This document shows positions 52,340 through 64,000 of a stretch of DNA of 64,000 bases, one piece after another. This DNA comes from Streptomyces zaomyceticus (GTDB lineage Bacteria; Actinomycetota; Actinomycetes; Streptomycetales; Streptomycetaceae): the NCBI RefSeq assembly GCF_014656215.1, contig NZ_BNBZ01000012.1:155287-219286 (forward strand), given 5' to 3'. The stretch's first letter is position 1. Each line of letters opens with the position of its first letter. A model generated the notes under the pieces. It made no database searches. It saw only the letters and a list, made by a program, of their open reading frames with translations, and was not told the DNA's origin. The translations under genes and the position numbers were made by a program.

Positions 52340-53649
52340 ACGGGAACGAGCGGACGGCCCCGGAACACGTGGTGGTGCTGCACCGCTGGCGTGACCGGCA
52401 CGCCCGGTACGCCGCCTACCTCGACCACCGGGCCCAGCGGGTCACCTATGTCACGACCGAGCTGGGACGCGCCTCGGTTCCCGAGGGCGCGGCGGCGGTG
52501 CGGATCGTCCGCGCCACCGACGAGCCCGTCGAGACGCGGGCGGCCGTCGCCGAGCTGATCGGGCGGTTCGGCCCGGCGAGCCGGCTGGTGGCGCTCAACG
52601 AGGGAGACCTCGACAACGCGGCCGAGCTGCGTGTCGCCTTCGGGCTGCCGGGGCAGACCCCGGCGGAGCTGGAACGTTTCCGCGACAAGCTGACCATGGT
52701 CGGGCTGGTCGACGCCGCCGGGGTACGGGTGCCGCGGTACGCCGATGCCGACACCGCCGAGGACGTACGGGCCTTCGGCGAGCGCCACGGCTGGCCGGTC
52801 GTGGTCAAGCCCCGGCGCGGCACGGCCAGCAGGGGAGTGCTCCTGCTGCACTCGGAGGACGAACTCGACGCCCAGGCGGACATCTTCCTGCCGGACCGGC
52901 ACGAGCCGCGCATCGTGCAGTCCTTCGTCTCCGACCCCGTCCTGCACATCGACGGGCTCTGGACCGGGGACGCGCTGGGCCCCTGGCGCGTCTCGCGGTA
53001 CGTCAACAACTGCGAGGAGTTCACCAAGGGCACCTTCCTGGGGTCGGTCGAGGTCGACGAACCGGAGGTCCTCGCACCGCTGGCCGACTTCACCGCCGCG
53101 GCGGCCGAGGCGCTCGGCGACGGCCGGCCCTGGGTGTTCCACATGGAGGTGTTCCTCGGCAGGACCTCCGACGGCTCCCCCCGGCCGGTCTTCCTGGAGG
53201 CGGGCGCGCGGGTCGGGGGAGGGGAGATCCCGTTCGTGTGGCGCGAGGTGCACGGCCTCGATCTGATGTCCGCGGCCGCGGACATCCAGCTGGGCCGCAC
53301 ACCGGCCGTGACCGCCGTCGACCCGGAGCCCGACGCCGGGGCGGACAGCCCGTCCGCGCCGGACACCACGGGCACGGCCGGGCACACGACAGCCGGCTGG
53401 CTGCTGCTGCCGCTCCCCGTTCCGCCCCCGTGCGAGGTCGAGTCGGTCGGCTGGGCCGCGGGAGCCGGGGAGGACGGCCCGTACGCGCACGTGGTGCCCG
53501 AACCGGGCTATGTCATCCCCGCCACGGGCGGCTACGAGCACGTCGCCGCGCGGTTCCGTTTCCGTGGAGCGTCCAGCCGCTCGGTGGAGGCCCAGATCCG
53601 CAAGACCGCGGAGTCCTTCGCCATGAGCTGCAGGCCCCGGCCGTGCTGA
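52336..53649 (+). CDS. ATP-grasp ligase
   Basis: A 437-residue ATP-grasp protein that should join a carboxylate, as acyl phosphate, to an amine or thiol. The ATP-binding part has WPVVVKPRRGTASRGVLLL and the lid/metal region ends FLEAGARVGGGEIPF; the usual ExNxR metal motif reads EAGAR, so the Asn is Gly. Residues ~345-360 are a Ser/Thr/Gly-rich insert, and the last residues are RPRPC. ATG overlaps the hypF stop (ATGA). It probably makes an amide bond in the cluster product. Confidence 0.85.
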   Translation: MNGNERTAPEHVVVLHRWRDRHARYAAYLDHRAQRVTYVTTELGRASVPEGAAAVRIVRATDEPVETRAAVAELIGRFGPASRLVALNEGDLDNAAELRVAFGLPGQTPAELERFRDKLTMVGLVDAAGVRVPRYADADTAEDVRAFGERHGWPVVVKPRRGTASRGVLLLHSEDELDAQADIFLPDRHEPRIVQSFVSDPVLHIDGLWTGDALGPWRVSRYVNNCEEFTKGTFLGSVEVDEPEVLAPLADFTAAAAEALGDGRPWVFHMEVFLGRTSDGSPRPVFLEAGARVGGGEIPFVWREVHGLDLMSAAADIQLGRTPAVTAVDPEPDAGADSPSAPDTTGTAGHTTAGWLLLPLPVPPPCEVESVGWAAGAGEDGPYAHVVPEPGYVIPATGGYEHVAARFRFRGASSRSVEAQIRKTAESFAMSCRPRPC

Positions 53650-53681
53650 ATTCCCCCGACGACAGAAAGTGTGAACCCCGG

Positions 53682-56312
53682 ATGCAAGAGCGCCGACCCC
53701 GACTCGTGGTCGTGGGCAGCCGACTGAAGGCCTACCGCGAGTACGCGATGGCCTCCCTGGCCCGTGAGTACGAGATCTCCCTGGTGACCTCCCAGGACCT
53801 CACCTGGGAGAAGCCCTACGTCGCGTCCTTCCGGATCGCCGACACCACCCGGGTGGAGAGCCTGCGCGGGGCGGTCGACGAGCTGCACGCGGAAGCGGCG
53901 GAGGCCGACGGATCCGGCTCCCCGGCCGGTCTCTTCACCTGGGACGAGCTCTCGCTGATCGCCACGGCCGGGGTCGCCGAGCAGCTCGGACTGCCCCACC
54001 TGTCCGCCGCGGCCGCCGAGGCCTGCCGGGACAAATACACCACCCGGTCCCTCCTGGACCGGGCCGGCCTGCCCGGAGTCCGGCACCGGCTCGTACACGG
54101 CGAGGAGGAGGCGGCGGCCGCCGCCGCCGAGATCGGCTACCCGGTCGTGCTCAAGCCCCGCTCCCTCGCCGGGAGCATGGGCGTGACGCTGGTGCGTACC
54201 GCCGCCGAACTCGCCGACGCCTACGCCCTGGTGGCGGGCACCACGTTCCCCGGCATCCGGACGGAGCGGGGCGTCCTGGTCGAGGAGTACCTGACCGGAC
54301 CCGAGATCAGCATCGACAGCTGCGTGGTCGACGGCGAGGCGGAGCCGGTGTTCGTCGCCCGCAAGCGCCTCGGCTTCGACCCGGCCTTCGAGGAGGTCGG
54401 CCATCTGCTCGGCCCCTGGCGGCACGAGCCCTGGGCCGACGAGGTCGACACCCTCGTCAGGGCGGCCCACCGTGCCCTCGGCGTCGACCGGGGCATCACC
54501 CACACCGAGATCCGGCTGACTCCCTCCGGCTGCCGCCTCATCGAGCTCAACGGCCGGCTCGGCGGCGACCTCATCCCGTACGTCGGCGAACTGGCCCGCG
54601 GCATCGACCTGACCCTCGCCGGCGCCGCGCTGGCCTCGGGCCGCACCCCGGACCTGACGCCCCGCCACGAACGGTACGCCGAGGTGCGGTTCCTCTACCC
54701 GTCGTACGACGGCGTCGTGGAACGCCTGGAGCTCGGACGGGCGGACGAGGTCCCCGGCGTGACCGACGTGGTGCCGCTGGCCGGCCCAGGAGACGAGCTC
54801 CTGCTGCCGCCGAAGGCACTCACCCCCCGTATCGCCGCCGTCATCGCGACCGGCGACGACGAGACGTCCTGCACCACCGCGCTCGACCGGGCGGAGGCGG
54901 AGATCCGTCCGGTCCTGGCCGGGTCCCCCCTCGACGGCCTCGGGGCGCTCCTGGAGAACCCGGTCACCCGCCGCTATCTGGCGACCGAGCGGGACGCGGC
55001 GCACATGGTCGTCCCCGAACTGCGCAACGACTGGAACAGCTACGGAGCCGGCGGCGGCAAGGCGCTGAACCGCCCGGTCTTCCTCGACGCCGCCGACCGC
55101 GTCCGGCTCGAAGCCGACCTCAACGGCCTCTTCGAGCTGCTCACCACCATCCCCGACCGGCTCTTCGACGGCGACCGCCGCGCCTTCGCCCGCGCCGTCG
55201 GCATGACGGACACCCAGGTCGACCTGGTGATGCGGGGGGCGGGCCTCCGGATGCCCGCCATGTCCCGGGCGGACATGTACCGCGAGCCCGGCGGCTTCAA
55301 GCTGATGGAGCTCAACACGGGCAGCTCCCTCGGTGGTTGGCAGATGGGCGAGTTCTCCCGCCCGGCCGACCGCAACAGGGCGTTCCAGGACTTCGCCCAC
55401 AAGGAGCGCCTGACCCATCCGGACCCCATCGGGCGGATCGCCGACGTGCTGCGCGCCGAGGCCGCCGACGCGGGCTTCGCACTGCCCGCCCGCCCCGTCC
55501 TGGCCCTCACCGAATGGCCCGACGGATACACCTACACCAAGCCGTGGCTCGACTTCGTCGTCCCCGACTGGCTCAGGCACGGCTTCGACACCGTGGTCTG
55601 CAGCCTCGCCGAGTTCGAGTACCGCGACGGCGTTCCCCACGTCCACGGACGCAAGGTGGACGTCGTGTACCGCATCTTCCTCCCCGGGGAGATGGCCGAC
55701 GAGCAGCGCAGCCGCGACCTGGTCGACCCCCTGCTCGACGCGGTCCACGCCGGACACACCTTCCTGTTCGCCGGACTGGACTGCGAGCTGTACGGCAACA
55801 AGGGCAGCCTCGCCATGCTCAGCGACGAGCGGAACCGCGAAGCCTTCTCCGCCGGCGAACTCGCCCTGGTGGAACGGATCCTGCCCTGGACCCGCTTCCT
55901 GCGCGACGAGTCCGTGCACCACGACGGCGACACCGTCGACCTGCTCCCGTACGTCCTGGCACACAAGGACGAACTGGCGCTCAAGCCCACGCTGCTGTAC
56001 GGCGGGGTCGGCGTCATACCGGGCTGGTCGGTGAGCCAGGAGGAATGGGAGAAGCACATCAGGGGCGCGGTCGGCGGACCGTTCGTCGTCCAGAAGCGCG
56101 TGCTGCCCGTCGCCGAACGCTTCCTGGCCGAGGACGGCCTCGGCTTCGAGCGCATGGTCGTCGCCTACGGCGTGCTCATGGTCGGCGGGGCCTACGCGGG
56201 CATGCTGGTGCGCGGTACGCCCGACCCGCGGGTCGGCATCGTCAGCATGTCCAACGGGGCCCAGATCGGCTGCTGCTACCACGTCACCGACGACCCGCGG
56301 GGCGAGGCGTGA
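53682..56312 (+). CDS. double ATP-grasp protein (canonical plus circularly permuted)
   Basis: An 876-residue fusion. The N-terminal half (~1-410) is a canonical ATP-grasp ligase: YPVVLKPRSLAGSMGVTLV, VEEYLTGPEISIDS and LIELNGRLGGDLIPY with the intact ExNxR motif. The C-terminal half (~420-876) resembles circularly permuted, glutathionylspermidine-synthase-like ATP-grasp domains: FKLMELNTGSSLGGWQ, ALKPTLLYGGVGVIPGWSV and GPFVVQKRVLPV. Two ligase domains in one chain suggest successive amide or ester formation. ATG 53682 lies 32 nt after the previous gene; the next gene overlaps by 4 nt. Confidence 0.85.
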   Translation: MQERRPRLVVVGSRLKAYREYAMASLAREYEISLVTSQDLTWEKPYVASFRIADTTRVESLRGAVDELHAEAAEADGSGSPAGLFTWDELSLIATAGVAEQLGLPHLSAAAAEACRDKYTTRSLLDRAGLPGVRHRLVHGEEEAAAAAAEIGYPVVLKPRSLAGSMGVTLVRTAAELADAYALVAGTTFPGIRTERGVLVEEYLTGPEISIDSCVVDGEAEPVFVARKRLGFDPAFEEVGHLLGPWRHEPWADEVDTLVRAAHRALGVDRGITHTEIRLTPSGCRLIELNGRLGGDLIPYVGELARGIDLTLAGAALASGRTPDLTPRHERYAEVRFLYPSYDGVVERLELGRADEVPGVTDVVPLAGPGDELLLPPKALTPRIAAVIATGDDETSCTTALDRAEAEIRPVLAGSPLDGLGALLENPVTRRYLATERDAAHMVVPELRNDWNSYGAGGGKALNRPVFLDAADRVRLEADLNGLFELLTTIPDRLFDGDRRAFARAVGMTDTQVDLVMRGAGLRMPAMSRADMYREPGGFKLMELNTGSSLGGWQMGEFSRPADRNRAFQDFAHKERLTHPDPIGRIADVLRAEAADAGFALPARPVLALTEWPDGYTYTKPWLDFVVPDWLRHGFDTVVCSLAEFEYRDGVPHVHGRKVDVVYRIFLPGEMADEQRSRDLVDPLLDAVHAGHTFLFAGLDCELYGNKGSLAMLSDERNREAFSAGELALVERILPWTRFLRDESVHHDGDTVDLLPYVLAHKDELALKPTLLYGGVGVIPGWSVSQEEWEKHIRGAVGGPFVVQKRVLPVAERFLAEDGLGFERMVVAYGVLMVGGAYAGMLVRGTPDPRVGIVSMSNGAQIGCCYHVTDDPRGEA

Positions 56313-57586
56313 GCGCCAGGCGGCCCGGTGGACTGTGGCGCGACGGCGAGTTCCTCAAGCTGTGGGGAGGCGAGTCGGTCTCGCTGATGGGAGCGCAGAT
56401 CACCCAGCTGGCGCTCCCGCTGGCGGCGGTCTACCAGTTCCAGGCCTCGTCCACCCAGCTGGGGCTGCTCAACGCGGCCGGCTTCGCCCCCTTCCTCGGG
56501 GCGACCCTGTTCATCGGGGTCTGGGTCGACCGCCGGCGCCGCAGGCCCCTCATGATCTGGAGCAACATCGGGCGGGGCCTGCTGGTGGGGAGCGTCCCCC
56601 TCTGCGCCTACCTCGACCTGCTGACGATCGAGTACCTGTACGTGACGGCGCTGCTCGTCGGCGTGCTGACCGTGCTGTTCGACGTCTCCTACCAGTCCTA
56701 CCTGCCCTCGTTCATCAGACGGGAGCATCTGGTGGAGGGCAACAGCAAGCTCCAGGCGAGCAGTTCCCTGGCGCAGATCGGCGGACCCGGTCTCGCCGGT
56801 CTGCTCGTCGGCTGGCTGACGGCGCCCGTCGCCCTGCTCGTCAACGCCTCCTCGTACGCCGTCTCCGTGGCGAGCCTGCTCGCCATCCGGCGGCCGGAAC
56901 CCGAACCGGACATCCCCGAGGAGAAGGTCTCCACCGCCCGGAGCATCGCCGAGGGGCTGCGCGTGGTGGTGCGCAACGGCTCCATCCGGGCCATCGCCCT
57001 GGAGGCCGGCACCTACAACTTCTGCTGGATGTCGCTGCAGACCGTCTTCGTGCTGTACGCGGCCCGGGAGCTGGGGATGAACCCCGGCACCATCGGCCTC
57101 GTCCTGGGCGTGGGTGCCGTCGGCTCGCTGGTGGGAGCCGTCGCCGCGACCTGGCTGAAGAACCGGCTCGGCCTCGGCCGGGCGGTGGTCGCCGAACTGG
57201 TGCTCTGCTGCGCCGCCCCGCTCCTCATCCCGCTGGCTCCGGGGACGGGACCGCTGTCGTACGCGATGTACGTGACGGCCTTCGCCTGTTGCGGCATCGG
57301 CTCGACGATGTCGACCATCCACGTCGTGAGCCTGCGCCAGGCGATCACCCCGGACCGGCTGCTCGGCCGGGTGAACGCGGGCTGCCGGTTCATCGCATGG
57401 GGGCCGCTGCCCCTCGGCGCCCTGGCCGGCGGACTCCTCGGCGACGCGATCGGCCTGCGCAACACCCTGTACGCGACGGCCTTCGCCTTCCTGACCGCCC
57501 TGCTGTGGATCGTCTTCTCGCCGGTGCCCCAGCTGAAGGACTTCCCCACCCGGCCGGCCGAGGAGCCGGTCGACGAAAGGGCCTGA
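56309..57586 (+). CDS. MFS exporter
   Basis: A 425-residue major-facilitator protein of the MFS_3/enterobactin-exporter-like type, with about 12 hydrophobic helices. Typical features are ESVSLMGAQITQLALPL in helix 1, DRRRRRPLMIW in the loop between helices 2 and 3, and DRLLGRVNAGCRFIAWG late in the protein. GTG 56309 overlaps the stop of the double ATP-grasp gene (GTGA). In this cluster it is the probable exporter of, or resistance to, the product. Confidence 0.92.
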   Translation: MSARRPGGLWRDGEFLKLWGGESVSLMGAQITQLALPLAAVYQFQASSTQLGLLNAAGFAPFLGATLFIGVWVDRRRRRPLMIWSNIGRGLLVGSVPLCAYLDLLTIEYLYVTALLVGVLTVLFDVSYQSYLPSFIRREHLVEGNSKLQASSSLAQIGGPGLAGLLVGWLTAPVALLVNASSYAVSVASLLAIRRPEPEPDIPEEKVSTARSIAEGLRVVVRNGSIRAIALEAGTYNFCWMSLQTVFVLYAARELGMNPGTIGLVLGVGAVGSLVGAVAATWLKNRLGLGRAVVAELVLCCAAPLLIPLAPGTGPLSYAMYVTAFACCGIGSTMSTIHVVSLRQAITPDRLLGRVNAGCRFIAWGPLPLGALAGGLLGDAIGLRNTLYATAFAFLTALLWIVFSPVPQLKDFPTRPAEEPVDERA

Positions 57587-57750
57587 CCCACCCGCCGGGG
57601 CCCGACCTGCCCCCTTCCTCCTACCGCGCGTCGGCGCCCGGGCACGCCCGGGCGCCCGCCCTCGCGGGAGCCCTCCCGGGCACTCCGCCATCGCCGTACG
57701 CCGTCCTCGTCCCGAGGGCGGCACACCCCCCATCGCAGAGGAGATCCCCC

Positions 57751-59274
57751 GTGTCCACGTCCGATTCCGAACCCCTGTTCCGGACCGCAGGAACCGCCGC
57801 CGGTCTGGAGAGTGTCCGGAGCCTGATGAACGCGGCCCTCGACATCCTCCAGGAAGTGTCGGCACAGCGCACCGGACCGGTGGCGCCCGGCGGGCCCGAG
57901 GGCGCCAGGGCCGCGGCCCGGGAGGTACTGACCGGCCCCCTGCTGCCGGAGGACGGCAGCGCACCCGAGACGGCCCTGGCCGACCTGGTCCGCCCGTACG
58001 CGCAGTGGTCGGCCGACCTCACCCACCCGGCCGCCCTCGCCCGTATGCAGCCGCCCCCGATCGACGCCGCCGCCGTCGCCGAACTGGTCGCCGCGGTGCT
58101 CAACCAGTCCCTCCACGCCTGGGAGAGCGGCCCGTTCGCCCTGGAGCTCGACCGCTGGGTCGTCGCCCGGCTGGCCGAGCTGGCCGGCTACGACCCCGAG
58201 GAGGCGGGAGGCACCCTCACGCCCGGCGGCAGCGTGTCCAACCTCATGGCGATGACCATGGCCCGCGACACGGTCCTGGCGGAGAAGACCGGCGTCTACC
58301 CCTTCCAGGGCGGGATGCGTGCCTGCGCCGGACAGCCCGTGGTCCTCTGCCCCGTCGGCGTCCACTTCTCGATCGAACGAGCGGTACGCCTCCTCGGCAT
58401 CGGCGAGGACAACATCGTCACCGTTCCGGTGGACAAGGCCGGACGGATGATCCCCGAGGAAGCCGACCGGATCCTCCGCGAGCTCCCCGAGGACAGGATC
58501 GCCGTCGCCATGGTCGCGGTGGCCGGCTCCACCGACCTCGGCATCGTCGACCCGCTGCCGGAACTCGCGGCCGTCGCCCGCCGCCACGGCGTCTGGCTGC
58601 ACGCCGACGCCGCGTACGGGGCCGGAGCCCTCTTCTCCCCCCGACTGCGCGGCCTCCTCGACGGCCTGGCGGAGGCCGACTCGATCACCGTCGACCTCCA
58701 CAAGTTCGGCTGGTCCCCGGCCTCCTCGGCCGTCCTCCTGGTCCGCCGCTCCGAGAACCTGCTCTCCTTCGGCCTGCAGCCCACCACCTGCCTCAGCGCG
58801 GACGACGACACCTGCGCCGGATTCATCGGCCTGCAGGGCAGCTCCCTGCAGACCACCCGCCGCTCCGACGCGCTGAAGATCGCGATCACCATGCGCACCC
58901 TGGGCGCCAGGACCATGGCGGCCATGGTGGACACCTGCCACGACCTCGCCCGGTACGCGGCGGAGCGGATCGACCGCGAGGCGCGGCTGGAACTCTTCGC
59001 CGAGCCGCCGCTCACCTCGGTGCTCTTCCGCTACGTCCCGCCGCAGGGCGGCGACGCGGAGGCCGACGCGTTCAACGGACTGCTGCGCCGACGCCTGATG
59101 GAGGAAGGCCGCTCCCTCATCGCCCGCACCCACATCACGGGCGAGGACGGCGTCAGCCGTGTCTACCTGAAGCTGATGCTGCTCAACCCGGAGACCACCC
59201 CGGAGCAGCTCGACCACGTCCTGGACGACCTGCTCGCCGCCGCCGAGGAGCAGGAGACCGGAGCGCACGCGTGA
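57751..59274 (+). CDS. PLP-dependent group II amino acid decarboxylase
   Basis: A 507-residue decarboxylase of the glutamate/diaminobutyrate/aromatic amino acid family. The PLP lysine lies in ITVDLHKFGWSPASSA (about residue 320); WLHADAAYGAGAL carries the PLP-pyridine Asp; LTPGGSVSNLMAM and ARMQPPP match the substrate region. GTG 57751 follows GAGGAG. With glutamate-mutase-like genes downstream, 3-methylaspartate or glutamate are candidate substrates, as in beta-amino acid starter pathways such as vicenistatin (VinO). A 164-nt gap before it may hold a secondary promoter. Confidence 0.9.
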   Translation: MSTSDSEPLFRTAGTAAGLESVRSLMNAALDILQEVSAQRTGPVAPGGPEGARAAAREVLTGPLLPEDGSAPETALADLVRPYAQWSADLTHPAALARMQPPPIDAAAVAELVAAVLNQSLHAWESGPFALELDRWVVARLAELAGYDPEEAGGTLTPGGSVSNLMAMTMARDTVLAEKTGVYPFQGGMRACAGQPVVLCPVGVHFSIERAVRLLGIGEDNIVTVPVDKAGRMIPEEADRILRELPEDRIAVAMVAVAGSTDLGIVDPLPELAAVARRHGVWLHADAAYGAGALFSPRLRGLLDGLAEADSITVDLHKFGWSPASSAVLLVRRSENLLSFGLQPTTCLSADDDTCAGFIGLQGSSLQTTRRSDALKIAITMRTLGARTMAAMVDTCHDLARYAAERIDREARLELFAEPPLTSVLFRYVPPQGGDAEADAFNGLLRRRLMEEGRSLIARTHITGEDGVSRVYLKLMLLNPETTPEQLDHVLDDLLAAAEEQETGAHA

Positions 59275-59320
59275 CGCCACGCGTCGCACGCCGGGAGAGT
59301 CCAAGGGAGAGAGATCGGAC

Positions 59321-60538
59321 ATGTCCGAGGTGAATACCCCGCGTACGGTGACCGAGGCCGGCCCTGGCGAGCCGGACCCCGTACGCGAATCCATGCAGGT
59401 GCTGCCGCGTGTGTTCGCCACACCGCTCACCCTGCTGACCGGCCGGCCGTACGCGGGACAGCGGCCCGTCCGCCACACGCCCACCCGGCACCTGGTGAAC
59501 GCCCTCGTCTCGTGCGGCCTCGGCCTGGCCCTCAGCGCGACCGCGCTGGCGGCCGGCGGACCGCTGCTGGTGCTGCTGCTGCCCGGCTGGGCCGCGACCC
59601 TGCACGCCGCCCGCAACCTGCGGATGATGATCTACCACCAGTGCGCCCACCAGAACATGTGGCGCAAGCGGAAGCCCGACGTCCTGGTGGGCCGGCTCAT
59701 CGCGGCGGCGCTCATGATCCAGGACTTCGACCGCTACAGCGCCGAGCACGTCGGCGACCACCACGCCCTGCACCACATGACGACCCGCGACCCGACCGTC
59801 CAGGCCTTCCTGGTGACACTGAGACTGCGGCCCGGCATGAGCCGTGGCCGGATGTGGCGCCGGGTGCTGGGCGTATGCGTCTCCCCCTGGTTCCACGCCC
59901 GCTTCCTGGTCGCCCGGGTCCGCTCGTACTACACCTACGCCCCGCCCGCCTGGAGGGTCGGCACCACCCTGGCGTACGCGCTCCTCGCGGCGGCCGTCAC
60001 CGTGCTCGGACTGTGGGTGCCGGTCCTCGTCGCCTGGGTCCTGCCGATGACCCTGTTCTTCCAGATCAGCAACGTCTTCCGGCTCTGTGTGAAGCACAGC
60101 TTCCCGCAGCCCCACCAGGTTCCCCGCCGGGGCCGCGAGTACTTCGCGAGCCTCACCAACGCGATCTTCGTCGGGGAGCGCGCACCCTCGCCGGGACTCC
60201 CCGCGCTGCGGCGGCACGCGGCCTGGGCGCGCTGGTGGTTCCGCATGCTGTTCGTCCACTTCCCGACCCGCTACCTCGTCCTCACCGGGGACACGGTGGT
60301 GCACGACTACCACCACCGCCACCCCATGAGCCGGGAGTGGGCCTCGTACCTCTTCGCACGGGAGGAGGACCACCGACGCGGAGCACCCGGCTGGTCCCCG
60401 TACCACGAGGTGTGGGGGCTGGTACCCGCCATCGACCACGTCCTCGACTCGCTGCGGACGGCCGATGCCGAGGAGTTCGACCCCGAGCGCCTCGCCGAGG
60501 TCAACCACCGCGCGCTCTTCATGGCGTTCGAAGACTGA
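59321..60538 (+). CDS. membrane fatty-acid-desaturase/hydroxylase-like protein
   Basis: A 405-residue di-iron membrane protein. Three histidine clusters are visible: YHQCAHQN, EHVGDHHALHHM and VVHDYHHRHPMSREW. Hydrophobic segments occur at ~65-95 and ~215-250. Such enzymes use oxygen to desaturate, hydroxylate or otherwise functionalise C-H bonds. ATG follows GGGAGAGAG. In an amino-acid-modifying cluster it could introduce a double bond or hydroxyl into an acyl or amino acid unit; nothing in the sequence defines the substrate. Confidence 0.88.
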   Translation: MSEVNTPRTVTEAGPGEPDPVRESMQVLPRVFATPLTLLTGRPYAGQRPVRHTPTRHLVNALVSCGLGLALSATALAAGGPLLVLLLPGWAATLHAARNLRMMIYHQCAHQNMWRKRKPDVLVGRLIAAALMIQDFDRYSAEHVGDHHALHHMTTRDPTVQAFLVTLRLRPGMSRGRMWRRVLGVCVSPWFHARFLVARVRSYYTYAPPAWRVGTTLAYALLAAAVTVLGLWVPVLVAWVLPMTLFFQISNVFRLCVKHSFPQPHQVPRRGREYFASLTNAIFVGERAPSPGLPALRRHAAWARWWFRMLFVHFPTRYLVLTGDTVVHDYHHRHPMSREWASYLFAREEDHRRGAPGWSPYHEVWGLVPAIDHVLDSLRTADAEEFDPERLAEVNHRALFMAFED

Positions 60539-60588
60539 CCGACCACCCACGGGTCCGAAGGACACCGGAATCCGAGAGGAAGCTGCCG

Positions 60589-61027
60589 ATGCACGCGCTG
60601 CCAGGCCGGGGCGAACGCCTCGTCGTCCTCGGCGTCGCCGAGAGCGACGCCCACGCCGTCGCCAACCAGCTCATCGCCCTCCAACTGCGGGACTACGGCT
60701 TCACCGTGGTCAACCTCGGAGTCTGCACCCCGCTCGGCGACTTCGCCGACGCGGTGGACGCACACCCGCAGGCCGAGGCCGTGCTCATCGGCAGCCTCAA
60801 CGGTCACGCCCACCACGACCTCCGGGAGCTGCCGGCGCTGCGGGCCGCGGGCCGGCTCCACCCGCCCGTGATCGTCGGAGGCAACCTGTCCGTGGGCAGC
60901 CGCACCACCGAGGCGGACCTGAGCCGTCTCCGCGACCTGGGGATCGACCACATCCTGACCGACAGCAACGAGATCGTCCTGCTCCTCGACCGACTGCGGA
61001 GCACGGGCAAGGCGGCCGAACTCCAGC

Positions 61028-61035
<8 letters not shown>
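60589..61035 (+). CDS. glutamate-mutase sigma-like B12-binding subunit
   Basis: A 148-residue cobalamin-binding Rossmann protein like GlmS/MutS. The cobalt-ligating DxHxxG region reads ESDAHAVANQL: Asp and His are kept, but the Gly is Ala. GFTVVNLGVCTP, GSLNGHAHHD and IVGGNLSVG match the other B12 loops. ATG 60589 is preceded by GAGAGGAAG. The E-subunit gene overlaps its end by 8 nt. With GlmE-like it would carry out an adenosylcobalamin carbon-skeleton rearrangement, normally glutamate to 3-methylaspartate. Confidence 0.88.
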
Positions 61036-63877
<2,842 letters not shown>

Positions 63878-63893
63878 CGCGACGCGCAGGGGT

Positions 63894-63912
63894 GGGCTCC
63901 CGGGAGGAGCCC
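63894..63912 (+). terminator. hairpin after the aminotransferase end
   Basis: GGGCTCC and GGAGCCC form a perfect 7-bp stem with a 5-nt loop 16 nt after the stop. There is no T-run. It may end the cluster transcript; nothing else is visible to the window end. Confidence 0.5.
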
Positions 63913-64000
63913 GTGGGCCGGCGCCACGCGTACGTGGGCCGGCCACCCGCTCCCGGCCGCGCCGGGATCGGGAGCTCCGGGGCCGCGCCGCGTCGATGCG

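Overview
The window is very GC-rich, high-density DNA with Streptomyces-type gene content (LAL regulators, FUSC, encapsulin/DyP, subtilisins, GTG/TTG starts, GTGA/ATGA overlaps). I read it as a Streptomyces chromosome segment; the species cannot be named from the sequence alone. It opens inside a ClpC/ClpB-type ATPase gene.

Layout. (1) 0.5-12.7 kb: a molybdenum-cofactor island with a LysR regulator, fdhD, two paralogous FdhF/YdeP-type molybdopterin oxidoreductases, moaA, moeA, moaD, moaE and a FUSC membrane protein. The moaD reading frame is broken by one extra G in a G-run. A nested inverted-repeat element lies between the first oxidoreductase and moaA. (2) 13.0-16.1 kb: a DyP peroxidase with an encapsulin targeting tail, the encapsulin shell, a DUF1345 membrane protein and a GreA-like factor. 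(3) 16.3-28.4 kb: a compact module of a small trypsin, a 1788-residue protein with two NTPase regions and a C-terminal trypsin domain, a DNA/RNA non-specific nuclease and a divergent caspase-like protease, followed by a LAL regulator. It looks like a conflict or programmed-death system. (4) 28.6-41.3 kb: a secreted subtilisin, a GNAT protein next to a minisatellite, an NAD-kinase-like/SPFH operon with two palindromes on its promoter, a DMT transporter and PAP2 phosphatase divergent from a TetR gene around a 38-bp palindrome, DUF488, DUF309, a STAND ATPase and tRNA-Pro(GGG). (5) 41.5-46.2 kb: one giant secreted protein joining a CdtB-like nuclease, a degenerate SGNH domain, FG-GAP repeats, a GH18 chitinase and a chitin-binding tail. 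(6) 48.2-63.9 kb: a ten-gene, one-direction cluster that I consider the most novel part of the window.

Cluster 6 encodes, in order, a cysteine hydrolase, HypE, HypF, an ATP-grasp ligase, a double ATP-grasp protein, an MFS exporter, a PLP decarboxylase, a membrane desaturase/hydroxylase, a glutamate-mutase-like B12 subunit and a glutamate-mutase E subunit joined in frame to a class III aminotransferase. No hydrogenase or HypA-D gene is in the window. HypF and HypE normally turn carbamoyl phosphate into an enzyme-bound thiocyanate for NiFe hydrogenase. Here they sit with amino-acid rearranging and amide-forming enzymes, which suggests a natural product carrying a nitrile, cyanamide or carbamoyl group. 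That function is inference.
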